Shown here: one piece after another, positions 22,233 through 33,889 of the stretch
Layout: each line of letters starts with the position of its first letter
Numbering within the stretch: position 1 is the first letter of the stretch
DNA from: Heterohyrax brucei
Taxonomy: Eukaryota > Chordata > Mammalia > Hyracoidea > Procaviidae
Assembly: GCA_028571685.1 (NCBI GenBank)
Contig: CM053143.1
Span: forward strand, 56,289,208 to 56,353,207
Length of the DNA stretch: 64,000 nucleotides
Reading direction: 5' to 3'
Made by a program: the position numbers and the translations under genes
The notes under the pieces: generated by a model
The model's input: the letters and a program-made list of their open reading frames with translations, nothing else
Database searches by the model: none
What the model was told of the DNA's origin: nothing

Positions 22233-22376
22233 GAGAAGTATATGTGGTCTAACTCTGTTTTATGGGTTGTAGTAAGATGTTCTTTGCAGTAATCCATACA
22301 TAAGAAAGAAAGGAAGGGTTACTGAGCATATTTCTTTGTATGTATTTTTTTGTTCTCAGTACAAATATACACATTG

Positions 22377-22620
22377 TCTTAGTTATCTTGGGCTGCTATA
22401 ACTGAAATACTACAAGTAGACAACTTTAACAGTTAAGGATCTAGTATGACCTCTGGGGGAGAATCCTTGTCTCTTTAGCTTCTGTTTCTTGGTTCCTTGG
22501 AGATCTCCAGGTGGCTTTGGTGTCAATCTTTTCCCATCTTTGCCTCTTTTCCTTGCTTTTTTAATCTCTCCAGTATCTCAAGAAAGATTGACAGGCAACA
22601 CAATTTATCCATAACACACA
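22377..22620 (-). mobile_element. MaLR-like LTR, partial
   Basis: GTCTTAGTTATCTTGGGCTG and CTATAACTGAAATACTACA are the antisense LTR end also seen at 51430 and 32752. The other end is lost next to L1 copy B. Confidence 0.72.
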
Positions 22621-22649
22621 CCAACATTGTACATACCTTTGAAGATATA

Positions 22650-25600
22650 AAACAAATAAAAGCTCAATTAACCAACTAGATCTCATTGACATGTACAGAA
22701 TTTTCTATCCATCAGCGGACAGCTACACCTTCTTCTCCAGTACACACGGAACATTCTCCAGAGTAGATCATGTGTTACTACATAAAGCAATTCTCAACAA
22801 AATCCATACCATTGCATTAATGCAAAGCATCTTCTCAGATCATAAAGCCATAAAAGTCAAAATCAATAGCAGAAAAAAACATAGCTAGAAAGTGGAACTC
22901 ATGGAAACTGAACAACATGTTGCTCAAAAAAGCCACAGGTTATAGAAGAAATCAAAGATGAAATAAATAAATTGATAGATTCCAATAAGAACGAAAACAC
23001 TTCCTACCAGAACCTATGGGATACAGCCAAAGCAGTGCTCAGAAGTCAGTTTACCTCCATGAATACACACATTTGGAAGGAAGGAAGAAACAAAATCACA
23101 GCCCGAACAAGTAGAGAGAGAACAACAGAGGAACCTCTCAGGCACCAGAAGAAAACAGATCCTAAAGATCAGAGCAGAACTAAACAAATTAGAGAACAGA
23201 AGAACAATTGAAAAAAATGAAATGATCAAAAGCTGGTTGTTTGAAAAGATAAATCAAGTTGACAAACCATTAGCTAAACTCACTAAAGAAAAACAGGAAA
23301 GGAAACAAATAAACCCGGTAAGAAATGAAAGGGCCATTGTCACACAGATCCAACGGAAATAAAAAATATCATAACTGGATACTATGAAAGACTGTACTCC
23401 AACAAATGTGAAAACCTAGAGGAAATGGACAAACTCCTTGATTCCTATCACACACCCAAATTATCACAAGGTGAAGCAGAACAACTTAATAAGAAAGAGA
23501 CTGACAAAGTCATCAGAAAACTGTCAACCAAAAAAAGCCCGGGTCCAGATGGCTTCACTGCAGAATTCTACCAAGCTTTTAGAGAAGAGTTATCTCCAAT
23601 ACTACTGAGACTGTTTCACAGTATAGAAAGGGATGGAATACTCCATCATTCTATGAAGTCAGCATAGCCCTGATACCAAAGTCAGGGAAAGATCCAACCA
23701 AAAAGGAGAACTACAGACCGGTACCACTCACGAATCTAGATGCAAAAATCTTCAACAGAATACTTGTCAACAGAACACAACAACATATCCAAAAAATAAC
23801 CCATCACGACCAAGTTGGATTCATACCAGGGATGCAAGACTGGTTCAACATCAGAAAAACAATATGATCAACCACATAAATATCACAAAAGACAAGAATT
23901 ACCTGATCTTGTCTATTGATGCAGAAAAGGCATTTGATAAAGTCCAACACCCATTCATGCTAAAAACTCTCAACAAAATAGGAGTAGACAGAAAATTCTT
24001 CAATGCCAAAAGGGCCATTTATACAAAGCCAACTGCCTGTATCACCCTGAATGGAGACAGACTGAAACAGTTTCCATCGAGAATAGGAACTAGACAAGGA
24101 TTCCCACTCTCACCTCTCCTATTCAACATTGTACTAGAAGGTCTAGCCAGAGCAATTAGACAAGACCAAGAAATAAAGGGCATCTGCACTGGCAAAGAAG
24201 AAGTAAAAATCTCCCTATTTGCAGATGATAAGATTGTATATGCATAGAATCCCAAGGAATCCTTAAGGAAACTACTCAAACTAATAGAAGAGTTCAGCAA
24301 AGTCTCAGGATACAAGATAAACATAAGTAAACCAGTAGGATTCCTTTATACTGACAACAAGATGATTAAGGAAGAAATCACCAAGTCAATACCATTTACT
24401 ATAGACCCTACGAAGATAAAGTACCTAGGAATAAATCTAACCAGAGAAATAACAGACCTTTACAAAGAGAACTACAAGTCCTTACTACAAGAAACTAAGA
24501 GAGACTTACATAAATGGAAAAATGTGCCCTGCTCATGGATAAGAAGACTTAATATTATGAAAATGTCTATTTTACCCAAAGCAATCTACTTATATAATGC
24601 AATCCCAATACAAATTCCAGTAACATTTTTTTAATGAGATGGAAAAATAAATCATCAGCTTTGGAAAGAGAAGAAGTCCCAAATAAGTAATGCACTACTG
24701 AAGAAAAACACGCTGGCAGGCCTCTCACTGCCCAACTTTAGAACCTATTACAATGCCACAGTAGTCAAAACAGCCTGGTACTTGTATAAAAATAGACAGA
24801 TAGATCAGTGGAACAGAATCGAGCCCCAGAGAGGGCACCATCTTCCTATGAACCACTGATATTCGACAAAGGCCCTAAGGCATTAAGATGGGGTAAAAAC
24901 AATCTCTTCAACAAATGGTGCTGGCAAAATTGGATACCCATCTGCAATAAATTGAAACAAGACCCATATCTTACACCTTATACAAAAGCCAACTCAAACT
25001 GGATAAATGACCTAAATATCAAATCTAAAATGATAAAGCTCATCCAAGAAAAAGTAGGAACAACAATGGAAGGTTTAATACACAACATAGACAGACTTCA
25101 AAATCTGTCCAACAAACCACAATCAACAGAAGAGAAAATAGATAAATGGGAACTAACTACTAAGAATCAACCACTTTTACTCATCCAAAGACTTTATTAA
25201 TAGAATTAAAAGGCCACCTTCAGAATGGGAAAAAATATCTGGCAACTATATGTCAGACCAACACCTGATCTCCATAATCTATTAAGGTACTACAAAATAT
25301 CGATAAGAAAGAGATAAATGATCCAATTAAGCTATGGGCAAAGGAGATGGACAGACACTTCTCTAAAGAGGAGATCCAGGCAGCCAAAAAATGCATGCAG
25401 ACATACGATCACTAGCTATTAAAGAAATTCAAATCAAAACTACAATGAGATACCATCTCACCTCAACAAAGTTGGCCATGATCCCAATAACACAAAACAA
25501 CAAATGCTGGAGACGCTGTGGAGAAAGTGGAACTCTCCTACACTGTTGTTGGGATTGTAAAATGGTGCAACCTCCTTGGAAAGCAATCTGGCTCTCCCTT

Positions 25601-25934
25601 AAAAAACTAGATATAGATATACCATTTGACCCAGTAATTCCACTGCTCAGAATATATCCTACAGAATCAAGGCCATTCACACCAACTGATACATGCACAT
25701 GAAGGTTTACCGCAGCACAGTCCACAATAGTAAAAAGATGGAATCAATCCAGATACAACAGAGGAATGGATAGGTAAACTGTGATATATATACTCAGTGG
25801 AACACTGTGCAATGATAAAGAACAACAATGATTTCAGGAAACATCTCATAACCTGGTTTCAACTGGAGGACATTATGTTGAGTGAAAGCAGTCAGCGACA
25901 AAAGGACAAATATTGCATGAGACCTCTATCATAA
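22650..25934 (+). pseudogene. L1 ORF2p remnant, multiply frameshifted
   Basis: Pieces in order: end of endonuclease with FSDHKAIKVKINSR (about 22830-22872), linker, RT start with [16 protein letters not shown] (about 23535-23582), [15 protein letters not shown] (about 23913-23957), FADDKIVYA (24218-24244) followed at once by a stop, then [14 protein letters not shown] (about 24436), the WCWQNW block (about 24917) and the Cys/His-rich C-terminus (about 25505-25560). At least eight frame breaks or stops. Catalytic FADD is kept but the gene is dead. The terminal codons read CMRPLS then TAA. Confidence 0.94.
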
Positions 25935-26955
25935 GAACTTAAAAACAGACTCATGCATAGAAGAAAAGACTTCATGGCTGCAAGCATGGGGAGGGAGAGA
26001 GAGTGAGAGGGGGAGGGTTTAAATTAGTTAATAGATATTTGGCTCAGTGAAATCAGTAACAACACACGTTAGAGAGAAGATCAATATTAACTGGACTTCA
26101 ACACAACTTGAGTACTCCTCCCATTTTAACCCAATATTGAAAGAACAGAGTAGCTGGGCGGGGGAGTGGGGACCATGCTCTGAGGAGAAATCAAGTCCAA
26201 CTGGCCCAACTAGCGTTTTGCTAATGAGGGCTCTCTGCACCCCATATTGGTGAGTGGCATCTGGGATGTTAAAAGCTGCCAAGCTGCCATCTGAGGGTGC
26301 AGCAAATGGTCCCAACTCGGCAGGAAGGGATGATCACCTAGGACCAAAACGACATGGGGGAAAGAGAAACCAGAAGACAGAGAGCCCCACGTGAGTGGGG
26401 CTCTACATCAACTCATGACCAGAAGAGCTGGATGGTGCCCAGCCACCACCAGTGATAGCCACAATGGTGCTCACAAAACTGAGTCTCACTGCCAACACAA
26501 AAATAAATACGGGTGCACTCTGAGATCTCCACTAAAAGACCACAACTGGTGGTCCAGGGGCTTTGGGGCTCCCCTGGGAGCATGGCCGCTGGCACTGATG
26601 CTGCCTCTGTCCATAAATCATATTGAAGTTCAACTCTTTGGACAGAAATAGATTGGACTTGGCGGCACAGAGTGACGGTATCTTGTGGACACTTTATAGT
26701 TCTACGCATCTACAGGATGTCATCCTGTTGACCTCTGGCTGGAGTAAGGAGAGTGGTTGGAGAGGAAGGGAAAGGAGACTGTTGAGAGGCTAGGACATGT
26801 ATAGAGCAGAGAGGAAGAGTGTATTGTCACCTGGCAGGGAGAGCAGGGGGAGCTGCATACAGGTGAGCACGAAAATTTATATGGGAATGAACATTTTCAT
26901 TCCATCATAATTAAAAAAAGATAGTAATAAAAATAAATAAATAAATAAATAAAAT
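22650..26955 (+). mobile_element. LINE-1 copy B, 5'-truncated inside ORF2
   Basis: Begins in the ORF2 endonuclease (TCAATTAACCAACTAGATCT), covers the linker, RT and C-terminal domain, then the 3' UTR (25935-26880) and an AATA-rich tail at 26900-26955. Its 3' UTR is close to that of copy A but ORF2 has many more lesions, so it is older. No ORF1. It lies beside a truncated LTR at the 5' side and a MIR at the 3' side. Confidence 0.95.
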
Positions 26956-26957
26956 GA

Positions 26958-27115
26958 TATTTATTGAGTACTTAATATATAACCAGTATGCTCGTTAGTA
27001 CTTTGTTTTAATTTTCTCAGTTCTGAAGAAAGAAAGCCATATGAGCTGCAGAAAAGTACTATTTCCATTTGACTAGTGCAGATGTAGGAGATTAACCAGG
27101 AATCTATAAGGAAAT
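26958..27115 (-). mobile_element. MIR SINE, antisense
   Basis: TATTTATTGAGTACTTAATA, a diverged reverse MIR end (TTTATTGAGCACCTACTATG type), followed by a weak match into the MIR core. It directly follows the L1 tail. Confidence 0.65.
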
Positions 27116-27694
27116 GCACTTGGCAAATGATGGAATCTTCTCAAGATAATAGTTAACATTTTTGCATAGTTTATTAATTTGAGCCCCTTCCTACCTACAG
27201 ATATAGTAAATTTCAATATAAACTATGACCAAAGTAACTTTTTTGAGTATAAACCATGGTATGCTACAAGTATGACACAGCTTCTTAGTACTTGCTGGAG
27301 ACATTTTGTCAGAAATTTGTCTGCTGGATTTGCAATGATCACTTTTTTTTTCCCCCTTCTGGTATACATAAGAACACATGGACTGAATTTAGGATAGAGC
27401 ATTGAATCAGAAACTCCCCTAAGGTTTTTTGAGATGTGAATTCTGCATAACCTAAAGTGACAAAATTATGAGGCTTCATGAACTACTTATATTTCTAGGG
27501 TGTTTCATCAGGTTTTTATTTTGGTGAAATAAAAATCATATTTGTTCTTTTCTTTTTCCCATAAATTACCCAATAGTTTTGAGGTTTTTAACTTATTCAA
27601 GTAGTTTAAAATAGTGATGATGGATTTGTTTCTGTCCCTGGACAGTACTCTGGGGGGAAAATTCAACACTGGGGTAAATTCAACACTAGTCTGC
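27116..27694. other. Unclassified, AT-rich
   Basis: No gene. Short frames here lack domains. Confidence 0.45.
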
Positions 27695-28169
27695 TCTTAG
27701 GTACTTACCTAGTAGAAAAAGGAATTCATGCCCATGCAAAGACTTGTACATAGATGTTCATAGAATCTTTACTTGCAGCAAGTCCAAACTTGGGAAAAAC
27801 AAAATTAGCAAACAGCAGCAAAAAAAAAAAAAAAAAAAGCAAATGTCCAACAACAAATGAATGGATAAACAAACTGCGATATATCCAAACCTTAGAATAC
27901 TGTTCCACAACAGAAGGTATGAGCTGTTGATCCATGCCATGACACTGTAAATCCCAAAATAATTATCCTGGGTGAAGGAAACCAGGCCCTGCCCTCAAAA
28001 TAAATGAATCCATCAGGAAAATGAGAACTAATCTATAATGACAGGAAGCAGATTACTGGTTACTTGGGAGAAGAGGATAACAGGAAAGGGTGAGCCCAAG
28101 GTCTTATAGAAGAAAGCTTTACATAAGGCAACTTCTGAAGATGAAATGTTTACGCTTGTGGTGGGGAGT

Positions 28170-28244
<75 letters not shown>

Positions 28245-28325
28245 TAGAGAGGAAACTTATCAAATTATGTACTTTAAATATGTGTAATTGTAATTTATTG
28301 TATCTCAATTTATCTCAAGACATCC
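27695..28325 (+). mobile_element. Old L1M 3' end
   Basis: GCAAAGACTTGTACATAGAT, AAATGTCCAACAACAAATG, GAATGGATAAACAAACTG and the closing block TCAAATTATGTACTTTAAAT then TTGTATCTCAATTTATCTC are the typical end of pan-mammalian L1M elements. A long A run (27820-27838) and the GT/GA microsatellite expanded inside it. Confidence 0.82.
28175..28239. repeat. Compound microsatellite (GT)n(GA)n
   Basis: About 33 bases of GT followed directly by about 32 bases of GA, within the 3' UTR of the old L1M. Confidence 0.97.
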
Positions 28326-28453
28326 ATTAGAATGCCTTAACTTAAACTCAGAAATCAGTGAAGTCATTAATTAAAAATCCATTTTAATTAGCTTAATTAG
28401 GTAACACCAGTAGAGAAAGCTATACTTGCTCTCTGATAATAGCTACTAGGACA

Positions 28454-28479
28454 TAATATATATATATATATATATATAT
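28454..28479. repeat. (TA)n microsatellite
   Basis: Alternating A and T for about 25 bases, followed by CCCCCC. Confidence 0.95.
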
Positions 28480-29238
28480 CCCCCCAGAATTTAGTTAGCA
28501 GATTTTATATGCTGCAAGGAAAGCAGTCTAAGTAATTTTTAAGAATGGGTTTCTTTTAGTTGTCATACACCTGCTGACAAATATATCTCAGAAAATATTC
28601 CTGTGATAATTTTCTTAAAAACCCTTCTTAAAGTGGGCATTTAGTGTCCTCGCAAGAGAAAATTTCATTTCAATGAGTATGCCCCATGGCTAACTTACTT
28701 TGATATGAGATTATTGAACTATCGATTGTTCTTTTCCAGAACGCCAGCTTAAATTACATTACCTTCCAGAAAGAGATCGCTTCAACTCACATTCTTTCAT
28801 CTAGCAGTGAAGAAAGAACAATAAATCACTCCGTCCCAAATACTCTCCTAGTTGTAGGAGCCAAACTAACGGCATTCAGTATCAGTTTAACAACTATCCG
28901 TAAAGTTAAAAATGCAGATTCGATAACTAGAAAACAGCGCAGGACCGAGTCATGTACTAACAATCTTAGAAACCGTGGGCGCCATCTAGTGGCACTGTCC
29001 CCAGTTGATGTTTTGATTTTAAACCTGGAAATTACCTTTCTGTTCAAAAGCATTGCTTTTATTTAAGTTGCTACTGTTGTATTTTTTTAAGTAAAATGAG
29101 AAAATAACAACGAATTTTCTTTTGGTATAATATTCAAAAGAATGGTAGTTCCCATCATTTTTTTATGATTATGCAACCTTATTGTTTCAGTGCTTGATGC
29201 CGCGCTACTATCTGACGTACACAAAAAGAACGAGGGTC
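28480..29238. other. Unique-looking sequence around a CTCF-like site
   Basis: No transposon recognised. Several CpGs persist (for example GATCGCTTC, CTCCGTCCC, GATTCGATAAC, GGACCGAGTC), which is unusual against the AT-rich, CpG-poor background. No coding frame. The segment contains the candidate CTCF motif at 28979-28993. Confidence 0.5.
28979..28993 (-). promoter_or_regulatory. Candidate CTCF binding motif
   Basis: Minus-strand reading GCCACTAGATGGCGC fits the CTCF core (CCASYAGRKGGC). The sequence around it is not in a recognised transposon. The motif points toward lower coordinates. The same CCACTAGATGGC core occurs on the plus strand at 49012. Confidence 0.6.
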
Positions 29239-29260
29239 TTTTTTTTTTTTTTTTTTTTTT
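29239..29260. repeat. Poly(T) run
   Basis: 22 consecutive T, possibly the tail of a lost minus-strand retroelement; none recognised beside it. Confidence 0.9.
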
Positions 29261-29442
29261 AACGTGAAGGAAGTGGGAAGCTGTATATGATAGTATTTTC
29301 TAAAAAGGGGGTCCATTAACCAGTCTGTATACAGTCTAACGTTATGCCTGAAGGTGCATATACAGAAAATGAATCCAATGATCTTTTAATACAAATATAA
29401 AACAGTGGTCTCATGATGATGGTTTTAAGTTCTCTGTTGCAC

Positions 29443-29480
29443 TGTGTGTGTGTGTGTGTGTGTGTGTGTGAGCGCGCGCA
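29443..29480. repeat. (TG)14 followed by GCGCGCG
   Basis: 28 bases of TG run directly into AGCGCGCGCA. Alternating purine-pyrimidine of this kind is prone to Z-DNA. Confidence 0.95.
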
Positions 29481-29581
29481 TTCTTTGAGATACTTAATTT
29501 CTTCACCAAAATATCATATTGTTATATTAAAGATTTGTAGTCATGTGTGACTAATATTTAGACTAAAAAAAAAAAAAAAAG

Positions 29582-29720
29582 TAACCAAACCCACTGCCAT
29601 TGCATCGATTCCGACTCACAGCGATCCTACAAGACAGAGTAGAACTGCCACATAGAGCTTCTGTTGACCTTTTGGTTAGCAGCCAGTAGCACTTAACCAC
29701 TATGTCACCTGAGATTTCTT
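29582..29720 (-). mobile_element. AfroSINE with internal deletion
   Basis: AACCAAACCCACTGCCATTG tail, ACAGAGTAGAACTGCC, then a jump to CCTTTTGGTTAGCAGCC and the tRNA-like head. About 30 bases of the body are missing. A run of A precedes it. Confidence 0.92.
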
Positions 29721-29751
29721 ACACTAAATAGTCACCTTTTAAATACCCATT

Positions 29752-29794
29752 AGCCAAGCCAAGTGCCGTCGAGTCGGGTCGGATGTGACTCATT
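29752..29794 (-). mobile_element. AfroSINE tail micro-copy
   Basis: AGCCAAGCCAAGTGCCGTCG and GAGTCGGGTCGG only; the rest of a SINE is absent. CATTAG flanks both sides (29748-29753 and 29791-29796), a possible 6 bp target duplication. Confidence 0.7.
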
Positions 29795-29796
29795 AG

Positions 29797-30269
29797 GATT
29801 TCTCAAACGATAATATTTTTTTCTCACCAGATGAATAAGACGCTTGAGAATTCAGAGTGAGCAGCCCACGAAGAAGCACACCTGATTTCCACTCAGTCAG
29901 ATCGTTAGGAAAATATGAGTTCCCTGAGTGATAAGGAAAGACTTTTGGATAGCCTACAAAACTTCTGTTATGCCAGTTGAGATAGTTGTTCCCACCAACT
30001 ATAGTCCCCATAGCCGTCAGCCCAATAATTTGGTCCTTCAGGGAGTTCGGCTGTGCCTGTGAAGCATCTGTGACCTTGCCGCAGACAAACTGTGCTGACT
30101 TCTCAGTACTGTTCGTTGTCTTGCTCTACAGCACTCATTTCTAGTTTAACTGCTTCATCTTTCTCAACAGTCTCTCCACTCATTGGCTATTTTATAAGCA
30201 TACACACTCACAGATCATTATTCTTTGTGGAGAATTAATTCATTAAATAGAGTAAAATTCAAATAAAAT
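29797..30269. other. Unclassified CpG-containing segment, possible retrocopy
   Basis: Minus-strand frame 29793-30011 (72 residues) and its upstream extension have a mixed, protein-like composition and the DNA keeps CpGs (GCCGTCAGCCC, TTCGGCTG, GCCGCAGAC). I do not recognise a protein. It may be a decayed retrocopy or unannotated repeat; there is no start, splice or tail evidence. Confidence 0.35.
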
Positions 30270-30638
30270 ATAGATACAGACAGCCCCTGGGTTACAAACC
30301 AGATCAGTTCCTTCGTCTCTAAGTCAGATTTGTAGGTAAGTCAGGACAGGTGCAGGCAGTACTTACTTAGCTCTACGCTAGTGCAAGACAAGACCGGAAG
30401 CCCTTGAGGTGATGTAACAGTTGCCCATGCAGCAAGTGAAGATGACTGCCAGCAAGAATTTGTCGAGCAGATGTTTATTCAATTGTTTCAAAGTGCGAGC
30501 AAATTTATGTAACATTATAAGGCAAGTAAAAGTTGTCCTTAAATTGGGCTTGAGTAACCTGGTTACTGCCTTTATTTCAATTTTCACTGTAATATTTTAC
30601 ATTATATTTTGTTACTAAGCAATATCCTTGCATGCTAT
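30270..30638. repeat. Unidentified interspersed repeat candidate
   Basis: CCCCTGGGTTACAAACCAG, GTAAGTCAGGACAGG and TCAATTGTTTCAAAGTGCG. The last block recurs near 4130 (+) and, loosely, near 11150 (-), so this is probably a repeat family I cannot name. No open frame above 70 residues. Confidence 0.45.
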
Positions 30639-31176
30639 GAGGTCTGCCAATTAAGTCTGCAAACTTAATTATTCTAAGTGCTACATACCTCACTGCCGAA
30701 TAACGTTACGATCACCTTTGAACTACTCCCCTTGGGAAGCTATGCACAGGTGCCAGTGCTTACTCCACCCTTTAAAGCAATTTTGGACCTCTTTCTAGGA
30801 TGGCCATTGTGCACGGTGCCACAGTGGCAAGTTCGCGAACTTAATTGTATAGCTGTCCGTGAGGGAGATTTTAGCCTGTAAACAAATAACTGTATTGGAA
30901 CACCCTCCCTACTCACCTGATCTGGCCCCCAGTGACGTTTTTCTTTACCCAAAGATAAAGGAAATATTGAAAGGAAGATATTTTGATGACATTCAGGACA
31001 TCAAGGATACTATGACAATAGCTCTGATGGCCCTTCCAGACAGAGTTCCAAAATTGCTCTGAACGGTGGACTAGGCACTGGTGTCAGTGCATAGCTTCCC
31101 AGGAGCAGTACTTAGCAAGTGACTGCATTGGTGTTCAACAATGAGGCATGTAGCCCTTTTTTTAGGATGAGTTTTC
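30639..31176 (+). mobile_element. Non-autonomous mariner derivative, ~540 bp (M3)
   Basis: Left end GAGGTCTGCCAATTAAGTC. Same layout as M1 and M2: inverted 3'-end arm, internal 5' motif GGCAAGTTCGCGAACTTAA (30826-30844), then transposase C-terminus with VLEHPPYSPDLAPSDVFL (about 30892-30945), the best kept DD34D-type third catalytic block of the short copies. The right inverted repeat is broken after AGGATGAGTTTTC, where an RTE/SINE-like tail starts. Confidence 0.9.
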
Positions 31177-31236
31177 TACTCTGGCACTCACCGGTTCGGT
31201 ATGAGTTGGGATCCACTCAGTGGCAACTGATTTCAA
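31177..31236 (+). mobile_element. RTE/AfroSINE-type 3' tail fragment
   Basis: GGTATGAGTTGGGATCCACT and CAGTGGCAACTGATTT are the shared RTE/SINE tail. About 60 bp, abutting the broken end of M3. Confidence 0.6.
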
Positions 31237-32274
31237 AGGAGGGGATCCATGCAAACAACCTTCTAGGGCAACTAAGACAGGTGGAGGTTAGCGTGGGGTG
31301 TGGTGTAGGAGATCACTCTCTGTGGCGGCATTCCTTATCCTTTTTCATACTCAGGTTGACATCCACAGCCCAGTAGCAGGCTAAGTGCCTGGGACAAGCA
31401 AGCTCATGCCAAGCAGCACTAAGTAGGTAGAGGATGTGGGCAGTCTACACTCCCAGAGCCCTGGTGATACTGCTGTGCTCTGAGTTACACAGTTTGAAAC
31501 AGTGTTGATGTTATAACTGCATCACACAAATCACAGGTAGCACCAGGGTGGTGATAGGGAGGGGGCAAGTTTATTTCTGTATCCCCTGTGGAAGGTTAAG
31601 TACCTGGAATACAATAGGTGATCAGTGAAGACCGCAGCAGGAAGGATGAGCAACTCTTAGGCTCTGCTCTACCACTGAATTAATAAGTGATATGTTTAGC
31701 TTAGACATATTTTTTTTTCCCCTAACTGGCCTGTTTAGGTAAAATTTAAAAAAATGCATTAAAAAGTTGATCACCAATAGTTTAGAAGGGACATGTCCTG
31801 TAACGACCATGCATTTCTTAGGAATCAGTTTAGGTGCAAGCTATCTTTGTGGAAGTAAGGATCTGTCACATCTTTCAGAAAAGCCTCTGTGGCTTTTCAT
31901 TGACCCACCATAAAACTTTTTAACACATTCATGATGTAGAAAGAGGATAGTGATACCTACTTTTTTCCCACTTTGCCCTTATTTGTTCTGTATTACTAGT
32001 AAAAAGTCAAGCATAAACAACATATGGACTAAAGCCACTATTCATGATATTGAACATTTATTAGATAAATACGTTAGGAGTCATATATAAAATGTAATCA
32101 TACACGTATGTTTTGTGGGAAACCCAGGAGCCATGCAAATCCTCTGGTTAGTAGTGATTTCAAATAAGAATCTAGAAGCACATGGTTCTGAATACAGTTG
32201 CCATAGAGACAAACAGGCAATTTATAGAGTCCTAAACATACAGGATTCATTTTAATCATGTATATCAAAAAGCA
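31237..32274. other. Unclassified, no gene seen
   Basis: 31560-31630 weakly resembles an L2/MIR end (GTATCCCCTGTGG then ACAATAGGTGATCAGTG). Nothing else recognised; no coding frame. Confidence 0.45.
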
Positions 32275-32510
32275 ACATAGCATTGTAGTTCATAGCGAGG
32301 GCTTTGTTTCCAGGGTGCTGGGATTCAGTTTCTCACCCTGTACTAGATCCATGCATGTCTTTGGGCACGTTAACTCGTTTTCCTCTGCCTTAATGTTCTT
32401 ACATATAGAACAACTATAATATCAGTACAGTCATAGTTGGGTTGTTATGTGCCTTAAGTACATTGAGATATTATTAGCATATATAATTTGACAGCACTTG
32501 GCTGGCTAAT
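32275..32510 (+). mobile_element. MIR SINE, nearly complete
   Basis: Follows the MIR order: tRNA-like head (ACATAGCATTGTAGTTCATA), GGGATTCAGTTTCTCACCC, CTTTGGGCACGTTAACTCG, core TTACATATAGAACAACTATA, GGTTGTTATGTGCC and end ACAGCACTTGGCTGG. Confidence 0.82.
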
Positions 32511-32751
32511 ATGTATCACTAGACTATCCTTTTAGCTATCTATCTATAGTACTCTCCATACATTGAGAGCATAATGCATATCAATGTCATTAGTCCACAT
32601 AGATATCAAGATTTATAATTTTTGGTGACCTCTTCTGTAGACCTTCTTGTAGCTGAAAGATATCTATCATCAGAGAGGTCTCCTGTGTACAAAATCTGTG
32701 TGCATTATTTTCTCAGAATACGAAGACTGCATGTTTGTGCCTTCTCCGTGG

Positions 32752-33172
32752 TCTTCAATCATAGTGCCGCTATAATGGAAATACACAAGTCAGTGGTTTT
32801 AAAGAACAAAAATTTATTTTATGATAGCCTAGGGAGCCGAAAGTCCATTTTAAGACACTTGTTCTAGGGGAAGCTCTCTGTTGTCTCAGGAGGAAGATCT
32901 CACTGAGTTTGTGTAGACCTGGCATTCACAAATTCCTTGATGTCTCCACAGGACAAGTATCTCCCCTTCCATTTGTGCTTGTTTCTCTGTGCCTAATCTG
33001 CATTTGATGTATCTCAAAAGGGAATAGGTTTAAAATGCACCCAACACTAACATGGTTTCCTTTCAAAATAAAGGAAATCCTGTTCCCAAATAAGATTACA
33101 TCCACAGGTATAGGCGTTAGTATTCCAACATGTAATTTGGGGCTGACACAGTTCAATACATAACATCCATCT
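32752..33172 (-). mobile_element. MaLR-like solo LTR
   Basis: Minus strand starts TGTTATGTATTGAACTGTG and ends near GCGGCACTATGATTG. An AACAAAAATTTATTTTATG block matches MLT1-type LTR ends. No internal region. Confidence 0.75.
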
Positions 33173-33504
33173 TGTTGAATCTAATGCTTATTGACACACA
33201 CAGTTGTATCTCTTTGTTGTAGACTCTAAATTGCAGATGTAAAAGAACTCTAGTTATCTGAAGCGGCTTTGGTTATGAGCTCCCTCACATTATGAAAGCT
33301 TTGTGTAAGAATATGTGTGGAAGTGGGAGAAACACTAACCTCAAAGCTCAACAGGAATTTTATCAGCCTACATTTTGTATGACTCTTATTTTCCACTTTT
33401 GATTAAGTATTTTCTCCTTTTCATGCTAACAGCTGATTGATTCCTTCTGGTTTCTCTTCCAATTCAGGAAGTTGAGAATATCTTTGCTAATTATCGTTAC
33501 GCAT
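33173..33504. other. Unclassified spacer
   Basis: No gene or repeat recognised. Confidence 0.4.
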
Positions 33505-33885
33505 GTTAATTTGCCCTTCACTCCTCCGGTTGGTTGTACTGTGGTGCTTTGTGTGCTGCTGTGAGGCTGCAAACTATGCCATCAGTATCGCAAACAGCAG
33601 CAGTATCACTGGTAGTGGACAGATTTCAGTGGAGTTTCCAAACTAAGATAGATTTGGAAGAAAGGCCTGGCAATCTACTTTCAAAACTTAGTCAAGGAAA
33701 GCCCTATGAATACAACAGAATATTGTCTGATTTAATGCTGGAAGACAAACACCCCACCCCCTATTTGAAAGGTCCTCAAAATACACAGTGAGCACAATAA
33801 TGGATTTTAGCAAAGGCATACCAAATATCACAAAGATGACACAAGACCAGGCAGCATTCTGGGATCACCATGAGTCAGAGCTGAG
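33505..33885 (+). mobile_element. Short RTE-derived composite (type 1)
   Basis: The first ~270 bp equal the RTE 5' UTR at 43540-43800 (TTGTACTGTGGTGCTTTG, GCAATCTACTTTCAAAA, GAATATTGTCTGATTT). At CCTCAAAATACACAGTGAGC it jumps to an RTE 3' end (GCATACCAAATATCACAAAG, CACCATGAGTCAGAGCTGA). APE and RT are absent. The copy at 54800-55250 has the same jump, so this is a non-autonomous family rather than a one-off deletion. Confidence 0.82.
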
Positions 33886-33889
33886 TCAA

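Noticed and set aside
28175..28239. GT/GA array as possible CRISPR-like or satellite repeat
   Set aside because: Simple dinucleotide microsatellite in a mammalian L1 3' UTR; no spacers, no array structure.
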